Shown here piece after piece: positions 16,317 to 24,854 of a stretch of DNA of 47,285 nucleotides. This stretch comes from Rhodothermales bacterium. Its GTDB lineage: Bacteria; Bacteroidota; Rhodothermia; Rhodothermales; JABDKH01. The position numbers and the translations under genes are program-made. A model generated the notes under the pieces. The model saw nothing but the letters and a program-made list of their open reading frames with translations, was not told the DNA's origin and did no database searches. The stretch is from contig JABDKO010000313.1 of assembly GCA_013002165.1 (NCBI GenBank), positions 1 to 47,285 on the forward strand. Reading direction: 5' to 3'. Each line of letters opens with the position of its first letter. The stretch's first letter is position 1.

Positions 16317-17741
16317 ATGTCAAGTCCAATTGTCTCAAAAATCCCGAGCGGGATTGCCGAGATAGACCGACTCTGGTCGGGACTATATAAAGGTGGAACG
16401 TACCTCGTGTACGGACGGACGGCAGATGGCCGGAGTGTTCTCCCCTTGATGTTTGCAAATGAAGGGTGCCGAAACGAAGAAAACTGTCTCTTTATCGCTA
16501 CCGATCGCCCCAGATCATTGGTCATTCATGCATCTCTGATCGGATTTGATATCAAAGAGGCAAACAAGAATAATCTTCTCAGGCTGGTACGATTCCCGAC
16601 GCTCTCGGAGTCTCGTGGAATAAGCGATGATGCACGTGCAGAAACGCTACAGCAGTTGCTTGAACTCGTCCGCAAGCACACGCCGTCGAGACTGGTAATA
16701 AATGATCTGACGCCTTTCGTTCAGTTTGAATCATCAGATCGGTTTCGCCGTGAGATGATCGGCCTGCTTGACGGACTGGACGAATTGAACGTGACTTCTC
16801 TCATTGCTTTACCAGAGCCGGCAAACGTTCATTCGCAGCGTGTCATCTCGTTTCTTAAAAGCCAGGTCGTCGGCAGCGTTCATGTCGACCGACATCCAGA
16901 TTCTTCTGACAAGGCGTACTCATTATCCCTGATCCCGAACGTCGGACATATCACTCGCGAACACACCGTCGATTGGGACCTTGCCACACTCGTCGACCCT
17001 GGTCAGAAGCACCTCATGACTGAGCAAGTCGACGAAAACGGAAGTCTACCCAGCGAAATGACTCCCGTAGAGCACCATGATCTAGAGCTTTCCACAGAAC
17101 ACCCCGCGATTCTCAAGCCCCACGTGTTTGACGAAGATGATTCTGTCGAGCAAACGTCGGAATCGCCAGGGGAAGCCGCCGTCGAACATAGTCCAGACGT
17201 GACCGAATCAGAGCAAGAAGACGTCTTCTACGGAGATCAGTTTATTTCTGATCTCAACAAGGAACTCAAGGAAATCGTCAAGCCATTTGAGGTAGTGACC
17301 CCGGAATCGAGTGGTGGGCCCGTCCAACCCGAGAAACATGAGAATCGGGACTCGTTCGTAGTTGCTTCAGACTTTTACTTTGACAACGTCCATGAGGACG
17401 GAGAAGACTTCTTGCTGATCGGAATCCGGTTGGAAAAGACACCGAAGATGATTCCCCGGAAATTCGATTTCGAGTTCATTTCCGAGATGACTCAGCAGCT
17501 GTTGCGCAGTTACGACCTCATGCTCGTTGATGAGGAGAGGCAGAATCTGGTTGTCCTTCTCGCGGCATCGAAGGAAGAGGCTGCCGACGTTTTCTTTCGG
17601 AAGCTTCGGGGAAAATTACTTGCAGAAGCACCTAATCAGGCGGCCAATCTGATGCAGTCTGTCGCCGCGATTGTCGCAGTTAATGGCGAAGGGTTTCAGT
17701 CTACTCGAGAGTTTTTAACCTTTATCGACCGGTCCAAGTAG
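16317..17741 (+). CDS. KaiC-like RecA-fold protein with degenerate P-loop and a GGDEF-like C-terminal domain
   Basis: Residues 1-225 follow the KaiC/RecA pattern: PSGIAEIDRLWSGLYKGGTYLVYG at the start, a strand plus LFIATDRP, and a Walker-B-like LVINDL at 126-131. The Walker A site is GRTADGRS (33-40): the essential GK[TS] is absent, so ATP hydrolysis is unlikely. A long acidic linker (about 235-350) follows. Residues about 355-474 have the alternating order of a nucleotide-cyclase/GGDEF fold (FLLIGIRLEK, a helix ending LLRSYDLMLV, NLVVLLAASKEEAADVFFRKLRGKL, then SVAAIVAVNGEGF) without a GGDEF motif. No membrane segment. It looks like a signalling scaffold rather than an enzyme; function unknown. 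Confidence 0.8.
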   Translation: MSSPIVSKIPSGIAEIDRLWSGLYKGGTYLVYGRTADGRSVLPLMFANEGCRNEENCLFIATDRPRSLVIHASLIGFDIKEANKNNLLRLVRFPTLSESRGISDDARAETLQQLLELVRKHTPSRLVINDLTPFVQFESSDRFRREMIGLLDGLDELNVTSLIALPEPANVHSQRVISFLKSQVVGSVHVDRHPDSSDKAYSLSLIPNVGHITREHTVDWDLATLVDPGQKHLMTEQVDENGSLPSEMTPVEHHDLELSTEHPAILKPHVFDEDDSVEQTSESPGEAAVEHSPDVTESEQEDVFYGDQFISDLNKELKEIVKPFEVVTPESSGGPVQPEKHENRDSFVVASDFYFDNVHEDGEDFLLIGIRLEKTPKMIPRKFDFEFISEMTQQLLRSYDLMLVDEERQNLVVLLAASKEEAADVFFRKLRGKLLAEAPNQAANLMQSVAAIVAVNGEGFQSTREFLTFIDRSK

Positions 17742-17756
17742 ACGACTGTACCGGAG

Positions 17757-18506
17757 TTATTCAGGCATCAGCGTTGCCACGATATCTTTGGTACCGATGG
17801 GGCCATTGAAATTTCGAAATCCCTCACCGAACGTTGCTCCGATCCGCAGGCCCTGCATTCGAGCACGAGCTTCCACCGACTTCAGGAAACCCTCATTTGA
17901 GATGTAAGTGTCTGGCTCATCATTGTTCTTGTAGTCGGGATTATAGAATTGCGACTTGAACGCCATCAGGCTCGCCATCCGCTGTTCCCACACATGCGAG
18001 ACATCGACCACGAGCGATGGCTCGAAAGGAATGGCCTGCACATACTCCAGGACATGCTTCGGCCTCCATGCCTCTTGAGATTCTCCTGCATCGAATGATT
18101 CGATTCGACGAAGGCCTGAATAGAACGTGCATTCACCAACCAATTCCGATGCCGCTCCGTGATCCGGATGCCGGCATTCCCGGGCATTCATCAGTATAAT
18201 TTCAGGCTGATGCCTGCGGATAACCCGGATAACGCCCAGTCTGTTATCAAATGTGTTTTCGATGTTGCCATCCGCAAGGCCGAGATTTGTTCGCACCGAA
18301 ACACCGCTGATCCTTGCCGCTTCAGTCGCTTCCTCCGTCCTCAACGAAGCAGAGCCGCGCGAGCCCAGTTCTCCTCTGGTCAGGTCGACGATTCCAACTC
18401 GATAGTCCATCGAGGTCATGGAGCAGATCGTGCCACCGCAGAATAGTTCTGCATCGTCAGGATGTGCACCGAAAACAAGAACGTCCAGTTTGGCGAGATT
18501 ACTCAC
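17757..18506 (-). CDS. bshB1: Bacillithiol biosynthesis deacetylase BshB1
   Basis: This LmbE/PIG-L family zinc deacetylase removes acetate from GlcNAc-malate in bacillithiol synthesis. The metal-binding motif GAHPDDAELFCGG is near the N-terminus and the second histidine motif RHPDHGAASELV lies in the middle; the end YISNEGFLKSVEARARMQGLRIG is typical of BshB1, where the enzyme acts on small-sugar substrates. The open frame reaches a TTG at 18521 inside leuS; the GTG at 18506 starts 4 bases after the leuS stop and gives the family-like MSNLAKLDVLVFGAHPDD, so I prefer it. bshC lies 4 kb to the right, supporting a complete pathway in the genome. Confidence 0.92.
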   Translation of the reverse strand: MSNLAKLDVLVFGAHPDDAELFCGGTICSMTSMDYRVGIVDLTRGELGSRGSASLRTEEATEAARISGVSVRTNLGLADGNIENTFDNRLGVIRVIRRHQPEIILMNARECRHPDHGAASELVGECTFYSGLRRIESFDAGESQEAWRPKHVLEYVQAIPFEPSLVVDVSHVWEQRMASLMAFKSQFYNPDYKNNDEPDTYISNEGFLKSVEARARMQGLRIGATFGEGFRNFNGPIGTKDIVATLMPE

Positions 18507-18510
18507 AGCT

Positions 18511-21327
18511 CTATTTGACAACCAGGTTAACGATTTTTCCGGGCACGTAGATTTCCTTTACAATGGAATTGTCCCGGGTGTACTTCAATATACTCTCGTG
18601 CTCCCGAGCCACAGACAATACATCATCCTTTGACGCGGACGGTTCGATCGAAATCGATGCACGTACCTTTCCGTTGACCTGCACCGGAATCGTAATCGAG
18701 TCCTCCTTAAGAATTTTCTCGTCGTATGACGGCCATGATTGCGACGAGATCATTGTGGTGTTTCCGAATCTGTTCCAAAGCTCCTCTGCGATATGAGGTG
18801 CCAGCGGAGACAGCAATATTAAAAATGTCTCGGCTGTCGGTCTTGAAATGGTATCACGTTTCATCAGAAACGAGTTCATCTCAATCAACGCGGCGATAGC
18901 CGTGTTGAAGCTCATCCGATCGAGATCGTCCGTAACGCGCTTGATCGTACCGTGCAACATTTTCAGCGTCTCGTCACTCTCTGTAGCGGTCAATTCCCTT
19001 GTGCTGCCATCGTCGTTTACGTAGTTGCGCCAGACTCTCTTGAGAAAACGGTTTACCCCCACGATATCTCGCGTATTCCACGGCTTGGACTGCTCCAGGG
19101 GACCAAGATACATTTCGTAGAGGCGCAGGGTGTCGCAACCAAACTCTTCGCAAATCTCATCCGGACTGACGGCATTCTTGAGGCTCTTGCCCATCTTACC
19201 ATATTCTTGCGTCACGGGTGCGCCATCATAAAAGTATGAGCGATCCTTCTGGTCCTGGACGTCCGATGCAGGTCGGCCGTCCTGATCGACAACACTATCT
19301 GCTTCGACGGCTATCCCACGCTGGTCCCGGTATGCGTACGCCTGGATATATCCTTGATTAACAAGTCTTCCGAACGGCTCATCGCAAGACACAAAGTCCA
19401 GATCAAAAAGTACCTTCTGCCAGAACCGTGCGTAGAGCAAGTGCAGAACGGCGTGCTCGACGCCGCCTACATACAGGTCAACACCATCTGTGCCCATCCA
19501 GTAAGATTCCTTTTCCGGTGAGACAAGTGCGTCTTCATTCCCGGGATCAATGAACCTGAGGTAATACCAGCAAGAACCGGCCCACTGCGGCATCGTATTG
19601 AGCTCCCTTTTATAAACGACACCATCTATCTCAATTTCTCGCCAGGAACGCGGTGCCCTGCTTAAGGGCGGGCGCGGTGGTGCGTCCGGGTCGTCTGAAG
19701 CTTCAGGCCGAAAATCTTCCATGGGCGGCAGCGCAACTGGCAAGTCAGCTTCGGGAACGGTTCGGATACTCCCATCGGGCCCATGCAAGATCGGGAAGGG
19801 TTCGCCCCAGTACCTCTGTCTACTAAACAGCCAGTCCCTGAGTTTGTATTGAACGTGTGCCTTACCGGAACCCGTATCCTCAAGCCACTCGATAATTTTG
19901 TTCTTTGCCTCGGTTGTAGACAACCCGTCAAGCACAACGTCATCGTTAAACGAGTTGACGGCAATACCTGATCCGGAGTATGCTTCCCCGGGTGCCGCAA
20001 CGTCTTCAAGATACTTTTCGGGAGTAGTCTGCTTTTCGCGGAGCCAATCCATGGGAGGAACGATTACCGGACGTATTTCCAGACCGAACTCCTGAGCAAA
20101 TTCGAAGTCGCGGGAATCGTGAGCTGGAACGGCCATAATTGCGCCGGTCCCGTAGCCCATCAACACGTAGTCTGAGATCCAGATTGGTATTTCGAGGCCG
20201 TTAGTCGGATTAACAGCAAAGCCGCCCGTAAATACACCTGTTTTCTCTCTCGTTTCTGAGGCCCGATCCACGTCACTCTTCCGGGATGCTTCCCGCCGGT
20301 AGCCATCCACTGCTTCCCGCTGGTCCTTTGTCGCAAGCGAATCGACAAGCGGGTGCTCCGGTGCCAACACCATGTAGGTTGCACCAAACAGCGTATCGGG
20401 GCGCGTTGTGAACACGTCGATCTCGGCATCGAATCCTACGACAGGAAAACGGACCCGGGCGCCGGTGCTCTTTCCGATCCAGTTCTCCTGCATCATCTTA
20501 ACTGGAGCGGGCCACTCAACATCGTCCAGTCCGTCCAGTAGTCTTTCGGAGTACGTAGTGATCCGTAACATCCACTGCTTCAAAGGCCGCTTGAAAACCG
20601 GATAATTCCCACGTTCACTTCGACCATCTGCTGTCACCTCTTCGTTCGCCAGCACGGTTCCAAGGCCCGGGCACCAGTTGACAGGTACTTCCGCCAGGTA
20701 GGCCAGGCGAACGTGAGATAATATTTCCTCTTGTTGATCGACCGTTCGTTCAGGCCACCGGATGCTGGACGGCGTCGGCTTGAATGTTACCGTACCCTCG
20801 CTGTCGATAAATCGCGCACCTGCCGACAGGTCATTACGAAGGGTTTCAATCGATCGCGCCTTGCCTTCCACTTCATCGAAGTAGGCATTGTACAGCTGCA
20901 GGAATATCCACTGCGTCCATTTATAGTATCCGGTGTCGGTGGTCGCAAGAACACGATCCCAGTCGTAGCTAAAACCCAGTCGCTTGAGCTGCGACAACAT
21001 ATTGTTAATGTTTGCCTCGGTCGTAACGCGCGGATGCACTCCGTGCTCTACTGCGAATTGCTCGGCAGGAAGGCCGAAAGCGTCAAATCCAATAGGGTGT
21101 AGCACATTGAAACCAAGCATTCTCTTGTACCTGGCTACAATATCAGTTGCGATGTATCCTAGCGGGTGCCCGACATGCAGGCCTACGCCCGATGGGTAAG
21201 GAAACATGTCGAGTACGTAGAACTTTGGAGTATCGAAATCGATCGTATCAGGAGTGGCAAAGGTCTTTTCTTCTTCCCAGACTTTCTGCCAGCGAGCCTC
21301 GATTTCTGCGTGAGTATACCCGGACAT
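18511..21327 (-). CDS. leuS: Leucyl-tRNA synthetase
   Basis: This class-I synthetase charges tRNA-Leu and edits wrong amino acids. The HIGH-type motif is HVGHPLGY, in FPYPSGVGLHVGHPLGY. The editing-domain GTGAIMAVPAHDSRDFEFA stretch is present. The KMSKS loop reads KMGKS (in GKMGKSLKN). At 938 residues it is longer than the E. coli enzyme, with extra sequence near residues 150-190 and again around 590-610, in line with my recollection of longer LeuRS in this group. It starts at an ATG with 124 bases to the divergent CoA-binding gene. Confidence 0.98.
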   Translation of the reverse strand: MSGYTHAEIEARWQKVWEEEKTFATPDTIDFDTPKFYVLDMFPYPSGVGLHVGHPLGYIATDIVARYKRMLGFNVLHPIGFDAFGLPAEQFAVEHGVHPRVTTEANINNMLSQLKRLGFSYDWDRVLATTDTGYYKWTQWIFLQLYNAYFDEVEGKARSIETLRNDLSAGARFIDSEGTVTFKPTPSSIRWPERTVDQQEEILSHVRLAYLAEVPVNWCPGLGTVLANEEVTADGRSERGNYPVFKRPLKQWMLRITTYSERLLDGLDDVEWPAPVKMMQENWIGKSTGARVRFPVVGFDAEIDVFTTRPDTLFGATYMVLAPEHPLVDSLATKDQREAVDGYRREASRKSDVDRASETREKTGVFTGGFAVNPTNGLEIPIWISDYVLMGYGTGAIMAVPAHDSRDFEFAQEFGLEIRPVIVPPMDWLREKQTTPEKYLEDVAAPGEAYSGSGIAVNSFNDDVVLDGLSTTEAKNKIIEWLEDTGSGKAHVQYKLRDWLFSRQRYWGEPFPILHGPDGSIRTVPEADLPVALPPMEDFRPEASDDPDAPPRPPLSRAPRSWREIEIDGVVYKRELNTMPQWAGSCWYYLRFIDPGNEDALVSPEKESYWMGTDGVDLYVGGVEHAVLHLLYARFWQKVLFDLDFVSCDEPFGRLVNQGYIQAYAYRDQRGIAVEADSVVDQDGRPASDVQDQKDRSYFYDGAPVTQEYGKMGKSLKNAVSPDEICEEFGCDTLRLYEMYLGPLEQSKPWNTRDIVGVNRFLKRVWRNYVNDDGSTRELTATESDETLKMLHGTIKRVTDDLDRMSFNTAIAALIEMNSFLMKRDTISRPTAETFLILLSPLAPHIAEELWNRFGNTTMISSQSWPSYDEKILKEDSITIPVQVNGKVRASISIEPSASKDDVLSVAREHESILKYTRDNSIVKEIYVPGKIVNLVVK

Positions 21328-21367
21328 GAACTATACTAATTTGGATGATTAGGAAGACCCGTCGAAC

Positions 21368-21405
21368 GTAAAGGTGACCCGGGGGTTCAATTTGGGATCC
21401 TTTAC
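21368..21405. repeat. Imperfect hairpin in the leuS / CoA-binding divergent gap
   Basis: GTAAAGG (21368-21374) and CCTTTAC (21399-21405) are perfect complements, and CCC/GGG pairing extends the stem inward. It could be a leader structure for leuS on the minus strand or an operator between the divergent promoters. It has none of the conserved parts of a T-box, so no riboswitch is claimed. Confidence 0.3.
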
Positions 21406-21451
21406 CTCCCGCCTAAACTAAGCCTGAAGTGAACAGATAAAAATTTCGCTT

Positions 21452-21862
21452 ATGGAAGACCTGCTGAAAAATATGACTTCGATCGCTATTGTCGGAGCTT
21501 CACCGTCGCGCATGCGGCCCAGTAATAGAATGGTAAGGTATCTGACCCAGAACGGCTTTACCGTCATCCCGATCAATCCGAACTACGACGAGGTCGAAGG
21601 AATACCCTGCCATTCGTCGATCGAGAGCGTCCCTGCTGACGTAATGGTCGATGTATTTGATGTCTTCCGAAATCCACGGTACACGGCCGATACTGTGCGT
21701 GAAATCGTGCTCTGGGCTGAAAAAACCGGTCAGCGGCCGGCAATCTGGACCCAACTCGGAGTCTCGACCCAGGAAGCACAATCCATCGCCGGGAACGCCG
21801 ACCTGGAGTACATTTCCAACCGTTGTTTGATGGTTGAGCACTCAACTATGCAAGTGTCCTGA
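21452..21862 (+). CDS. CoA-binding domain protein (YccU/CoA_binding_2 family)
   Basis: This 136-residue single-domain Rossmann protein begins IAIVGASPSRMRPSNRMVRYL, then PINPNYDEVEGIPCHSSIESVP, DVFDVFRNP and AIWTQLGVSTQEAQSIA, ending near NRCLMVEH. These are the landmarks of the stand-alone CoA-binding family related to succinyl-CoA synthetase alpha. Its cellular role is not established. It stands alone on the plus strand, and its stop directly abuts the stop of the opposing HD-domain gene. Confidence 0.93.
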   Translation: MEDLLKNMTSIAIVGASPSRMRPSNRMVRYLTQNGFTVIPINPNYDEVEGIPCHSSIESVPADVMVDVFDVFRNPRYTADTVREIVLWAEKTGQRPAIWTQLGVSTQEAQSIAGNADLEYISNRCLMVEHSTMQVS

Positions 21863-22525
21863 CTAGACGAACTCTCGGAAGCGTTGTATTTCTTCTTCGA
21901 GACGCATTCTCATCGGAACGAGGCGTTCGTCTTTGCCGGTCCTTGTTGCTTCGAGGACACTTTCGTAAAACCACAGCTGTTCGGACGGATTTGCACTGAG
22001 TGCTTTTCGATCGGGTCCATTTTCGAACACATTTATCCCCGATGACATCGTCTCATTTATTGACCACAGATTGTGGATTTTGTCTGCAAGACTGATGGCG
22101 TGAGCTCTGTCAGATGCCGACGACAATCGATCGATGTATCCGATTTTTCGATCTTTCCATCGCCGGGGGATACCATCGTCATCCAGTTTGTCTTCAGAGA
22201 CCTCACGAACCAGATCCGCCACTGGTGAACCGACTAACGATACCAGTGACTCGTACCTGAAATATTCGCGGAATCGGTTTCCGTCCTCGATGATATCGTG
22301 CAGGAACGCAGCAGCGACTGTTTCATCATCCCAGCCTGCTCCCTTGACAATAATTGCTACTGCCGTCAAATGAGCCATTACCGGAACTCGTAATGCCTCC
22401 TCAGTCGGAACCGGATACGATGGATCGCGCCACCGGCCCTTACGATACGTTCGATCATGCCACTCAGAGGCAAGTTCTATCGCATGTTCTACCAGTGGAC
22501 TAAATAGGGTAATGGTATACTCCAT
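21863..22525 (-). CDS. HD-domain hydrolase resembling a small alarmone hydrolase (MESH1/SpoT-HD-like)
   Basis: The 220-residue protein has the metal-binding HD pattern in SpoT-like spacing: His52 in MAHLTAVA, His76-Asp77 with Glu80-Asp81 in AFLHDIIED, and Asp148 in LADKIHNLWSI. These correspond to the hydrolase half of RelA/SpoT and to MESH1-type enzymes that degrade (p)ppGpp or related nucleotides. No synthetase or TGS/ACT domain is attached. The substrate is an inference. The ATG lies 2 bases after the bshC stop, so the two are probably co-transcribed. Confidence 0.8.
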   Translation of the reverse strand: MEYTITLFSPLVEHAIELASEWHDRTYRKGRWRDPSYPVPTEEALRVPVMAHLTAVAIIVKGAGWDDETVAAAFLHDIIEDGNRFREYFRYESLVSLVGSPVADLVREVSEDKLDDDGIPRRWKDRKIGYIDRLSSASDRAHAISLADKIHNLWSINETMSSGINVFENGPDRKALSANPSEQLWFYESVLEATRTGKDERLVPMRMRLEEEIQRFREFV

Positions 22526-22527
22526 GA

Positions 22528-24129
22528 TTACAGCGCTACTACTATGTGCTTGTCTGTCTCGACTGGAAGGATATCCAGGAGCGAATTGATGAATCCTGTT
22601 CCGTAACGTGAGATAAAGTATGCGGCAGCAACGGTTCGTTCCTGCTGTGATGAGCCAGGGTAGATGTTGTCGATGATTTTACCCAGACGGTTCCGTGTGA
22701 CCTCGTGCCTTTGCTTCTCTGCCCGGACTACCTTTCCCTGCAGCTTTCCCAGTTCTTTCTCTATGGACGACCCGATTGCGAGAGTACTCTTTTCAAGCGT
22801 TGGGTCCAGCTCGGCAATCTTGTCAGAAAGGCGACGAATTTCCTGATTTAGCAGTTCCCTGGTCGGCAGAAATATGTCGTCAATATCAGATCTCATCGAT
22901 TTCCTGACAACCGACGTAAACATTCGCTCAACGTCCGTATCAATTTCCTCGATACGTATGGACTCTTTTTCGAGAAGCCGAGCGACATGGTTTTCAACAA
23001 TCGTAACACTTGCCCTGGGATAGATGATGGGCATTGGAATCCCGGCCCATTCGTAAGCGGTCTTTAGTTGGCCGAAATACGACGTCTCACCCGGTCCTGC
23101 AACATATGCGACCGTCGGTAAAACCGTATCCTGAAACAGGGGCCGCAGCACCACGTTCGGGCTAAAATGCTGTGGAGTGTTCTTGATTTCATTCAAGATC
23201 TCGGATGAAGACCAGTCTTGCGATCCGGCTTTGAATCTTTCACCGACAGGGTCAACGGCAACGCGTTCAGAGTTCAGAAAAAATAAATTCGTCGAACGCG
23301 GTGTGAGCTGGGCGTGGAACTGCTCAGCGAGTTTTTCCGAGGTTGCTTCTATGCCTTTGTTCAGCGACTCGAAGGAGCGGACCGCTTTTTCAAACAGCGG
23401 CGTTGCGAGTGCTTTCAAGTGCGGGTCATCGCCGGAAATGATAACCAGTCCTGTACCGCGAAACATCCAGGTCATGAACTTTGCAAACGCGTCTCGCCAT
23501 GTCACGCCAGCCTTGAATGTGTCTCTCAACACTGCAACCACGTCATCTGCCGATTCTCCACCATGAAAGATTTCCTGGAGGTTATCAATGAGATCTCCGA
23601 CCTGCTCATCAAGAATGATTCGACCTACCGGACCATTACTCCCACTGGTGTTCTGAAGTCGTACTTCATGTTCGGGAGATGCATATACCGAAGAGATCTC
23701 ATCGAAATCGTGGTCTTCGCCGGCGAGCCAGAAAACAGGCACAACCGGTCGCGATGTCCGCTTCTGCAATGTCGCCGCGAGCTGGATAGTAGTGATCGTC
23801 TTGTACTGGGTGTACAATGGCCCACCAAAAAGCCCCAGCTGCTGACCAGTAACGACAACCGAGGCATCGGGAGACAACAAGTCCTCTATTCGACTCAGTG
23901 CTTGCTCGTCGGCGCCCCATTCTTTGTTCTGTGTCCTGAGTACTTCTACCAGCGTGGTCCTGTCCCGCGGAACCTGAAGTGTCCGTTCAATTGCGGCATC
24001 CAGTGAGGAGGTTTCGTAGGGATCGCCAGCGTAGTATTCACCGAGGCGCTGATAGTCAGAACAGTAAGCAGCGAAAAGCTCAGGAAAAGCTTTCAGGTCC
24101 CGATACGAAATCTGACTCTTTACAGTCAC
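22528..24129 (-). CDS. bshC: Putative cysteine ligase BshC (bacillithiol synthesis)
   Basis: BshC adds cysteine to GlcN-malate, the final step of bacillithiol synthesis. The 533-residue length is right, and the family stretches VVVTGQQLGLFGGPLYTQYKT, PVFWLAGEDHDFDEI, YVAGPGETSYFGQLK and MPIIYPRASVTIVE are all present. A coiled-coil region spans about residues 425-480. It precedes the HD-domain gene by two bases and follows the DUF151/UVR gene by 54 bases. Confidence 0.96.
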   Translation of the reverse strand: MTVKSQISYRDLKAFPELFAAYCSDYQRLGEYYAGDPYETSSLDAAIERTLQVPRDRTTLVEVLRTQNKEWGADEQALSRIEDLLSPDASVVVTGQQLGLFGGPLYTQYKTITTIQLAATLQKRTSRPVVPVFWLAGEDHDFDEISSVYASPEHEVRLQNTSGSNGPVGRIILDEQVGDLIDNLQEIFHGGESADDVVAVLRDTFKAGVTWRDAFAKFMTWMFRGTGLVIISGDDPHLKALATPLFEKAVRSFESLNKGIEATSEKLAEQFHAQLTPRSTNLFFLNSERVAVDPVGERFKAGSQDWSSSEILNEIKNTPQHFSPNVVLRPLFQDTVLPTVAYVAGPGETSYFGQLKTAYEWAGIPMPIIYPRASVTIVENHVARLLEKESIRIEEIDTDVERMFTSVVRKSMRSDIDDIFLPTRELLNQEIRRLSDKIAELDPTLEKSTLAIGSSIEKELGKLQGKVVRAEKQRHEVTRNRLGKIIDNIYPGSSQQERTVAAAYFISRYGTGFINSLLDILPVETDKHIVVAL

Positions 24130-24183
24130 TTGACCTGATTCAACAAAGGAAATCGTACTAGCCTGCAGTTATTACCGGGATGT

Positions 24184-24777
24184 CTAATTAGGCGCGCTTT
24201 TATACTTCTCGATGTCATCGCGAAGTCGGGCTGCTCGTTCATAATCTTCCTCAGCGACCGCTTTATCAAGCTGTTCTTCAAGTCGCTCAAGCTCTGATTC
24301 CGGAACCCTGGAAACGTCGGCCTCTTCGTCGACTGGCTCACCACCAGTCAGTTCTCCCAGCCCTTCATCTTCAGAAGGAATACCGGCGTCCTCCATTACC
24401 TCGGGGCTCACATAGATTGGAGCATCGACTCGTACTGCGAGCGCAATTGCGTCGCTCGGGCGGGAATCCAGGTAGCCTTCCTCTCCTTCCTGTATGTATC
24501 TAATACGGGCATAAAATGTCCCCTCTCTCAGCTCACTGATAACTACGTCGAGTACTTCAGCACCCAGGTCATCAAACAGGTCGCGTAACAGATCGTGAGT
24601 CAAGGGCCGCGGAGGCTGGATTTTTTCGAGCTCAAGTGCAATGGCCTGGGCCTCAAAATGTCCAATAATAATAGGCAGGCGCCGATTGCCGTCAATCTCA
24701 CCCAGTACGAGCGCGTACGCCCCGCCAGAGGACGGATTTGTCGATAGTGCTATTATATCAACTTGAATAAAATCCAT
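24184..24777 (-). CDS. DUF151 bifunctional-nuclease-type protein with C-terminal UVR motif
   Basis: Residues 1-135 are the DUF151/BFN domain (PSSGGAYALVLGEIDGNRRLPIIIG, RPLTHDLLRDLFDDLGA, YLDSRPSDAIALAVRVDAPIYV). An acidic linker leads to a UVR motif at about 162-192 (LERLEEQLDKAVAEEDYERAARLRDDI). The combination is common in Bacteroidota and actinobacteria; nuclease activity has been reported for plant and some bacterial members, but the physiological role here is unknown. It lies 77 bases after hisC. Confidence 0.93.
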   Translation of the reverse strand: MDFIQVDIIALSTNPSSGGAYALVLGEIDGNRRLPIIIGHFEAQAIALELEKIQPPRPLTHDLLRDLFDDLGAEVLDVVISELREGTFYARIRYIQEGEEGYLDSRPSDAIALAVRVDAPIYVSPEVMEDAGIPSEDEGLGELTGGEPVDEEADVSRVPESELERLEEQLDKAVAEEDYERAARLRDDIEKYKSAPN

Positions 24778-24854
24778 AAAGAAGGCAATGAAGATTAAGG
24801 TCGGTCTGGTATTTGAATCGACCAGATAATCAGGGTTTCAAGTAGGAGCATCGG

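Noticed and set aside
21368-21405. Possible T-box or leucine leader upstream of leuS
   Set aside because: Only a stem is present; there is no T-box consensus, specifier loop or terminator/antiterminator pair.
23314-24006. 230-residue plus-strand frame opposite bshC
   Set aside because: It is a Cys/Arg-rich antisense shadow; bshC is unambiguous on the other strand.
24805-24826. Inverted repeat TCTGGT / ACCAGA between hisC and the DUF151/UVR gene as a terminator
   Set aside because: The stem has only 6 pairs, and no T-run follows on either strand.
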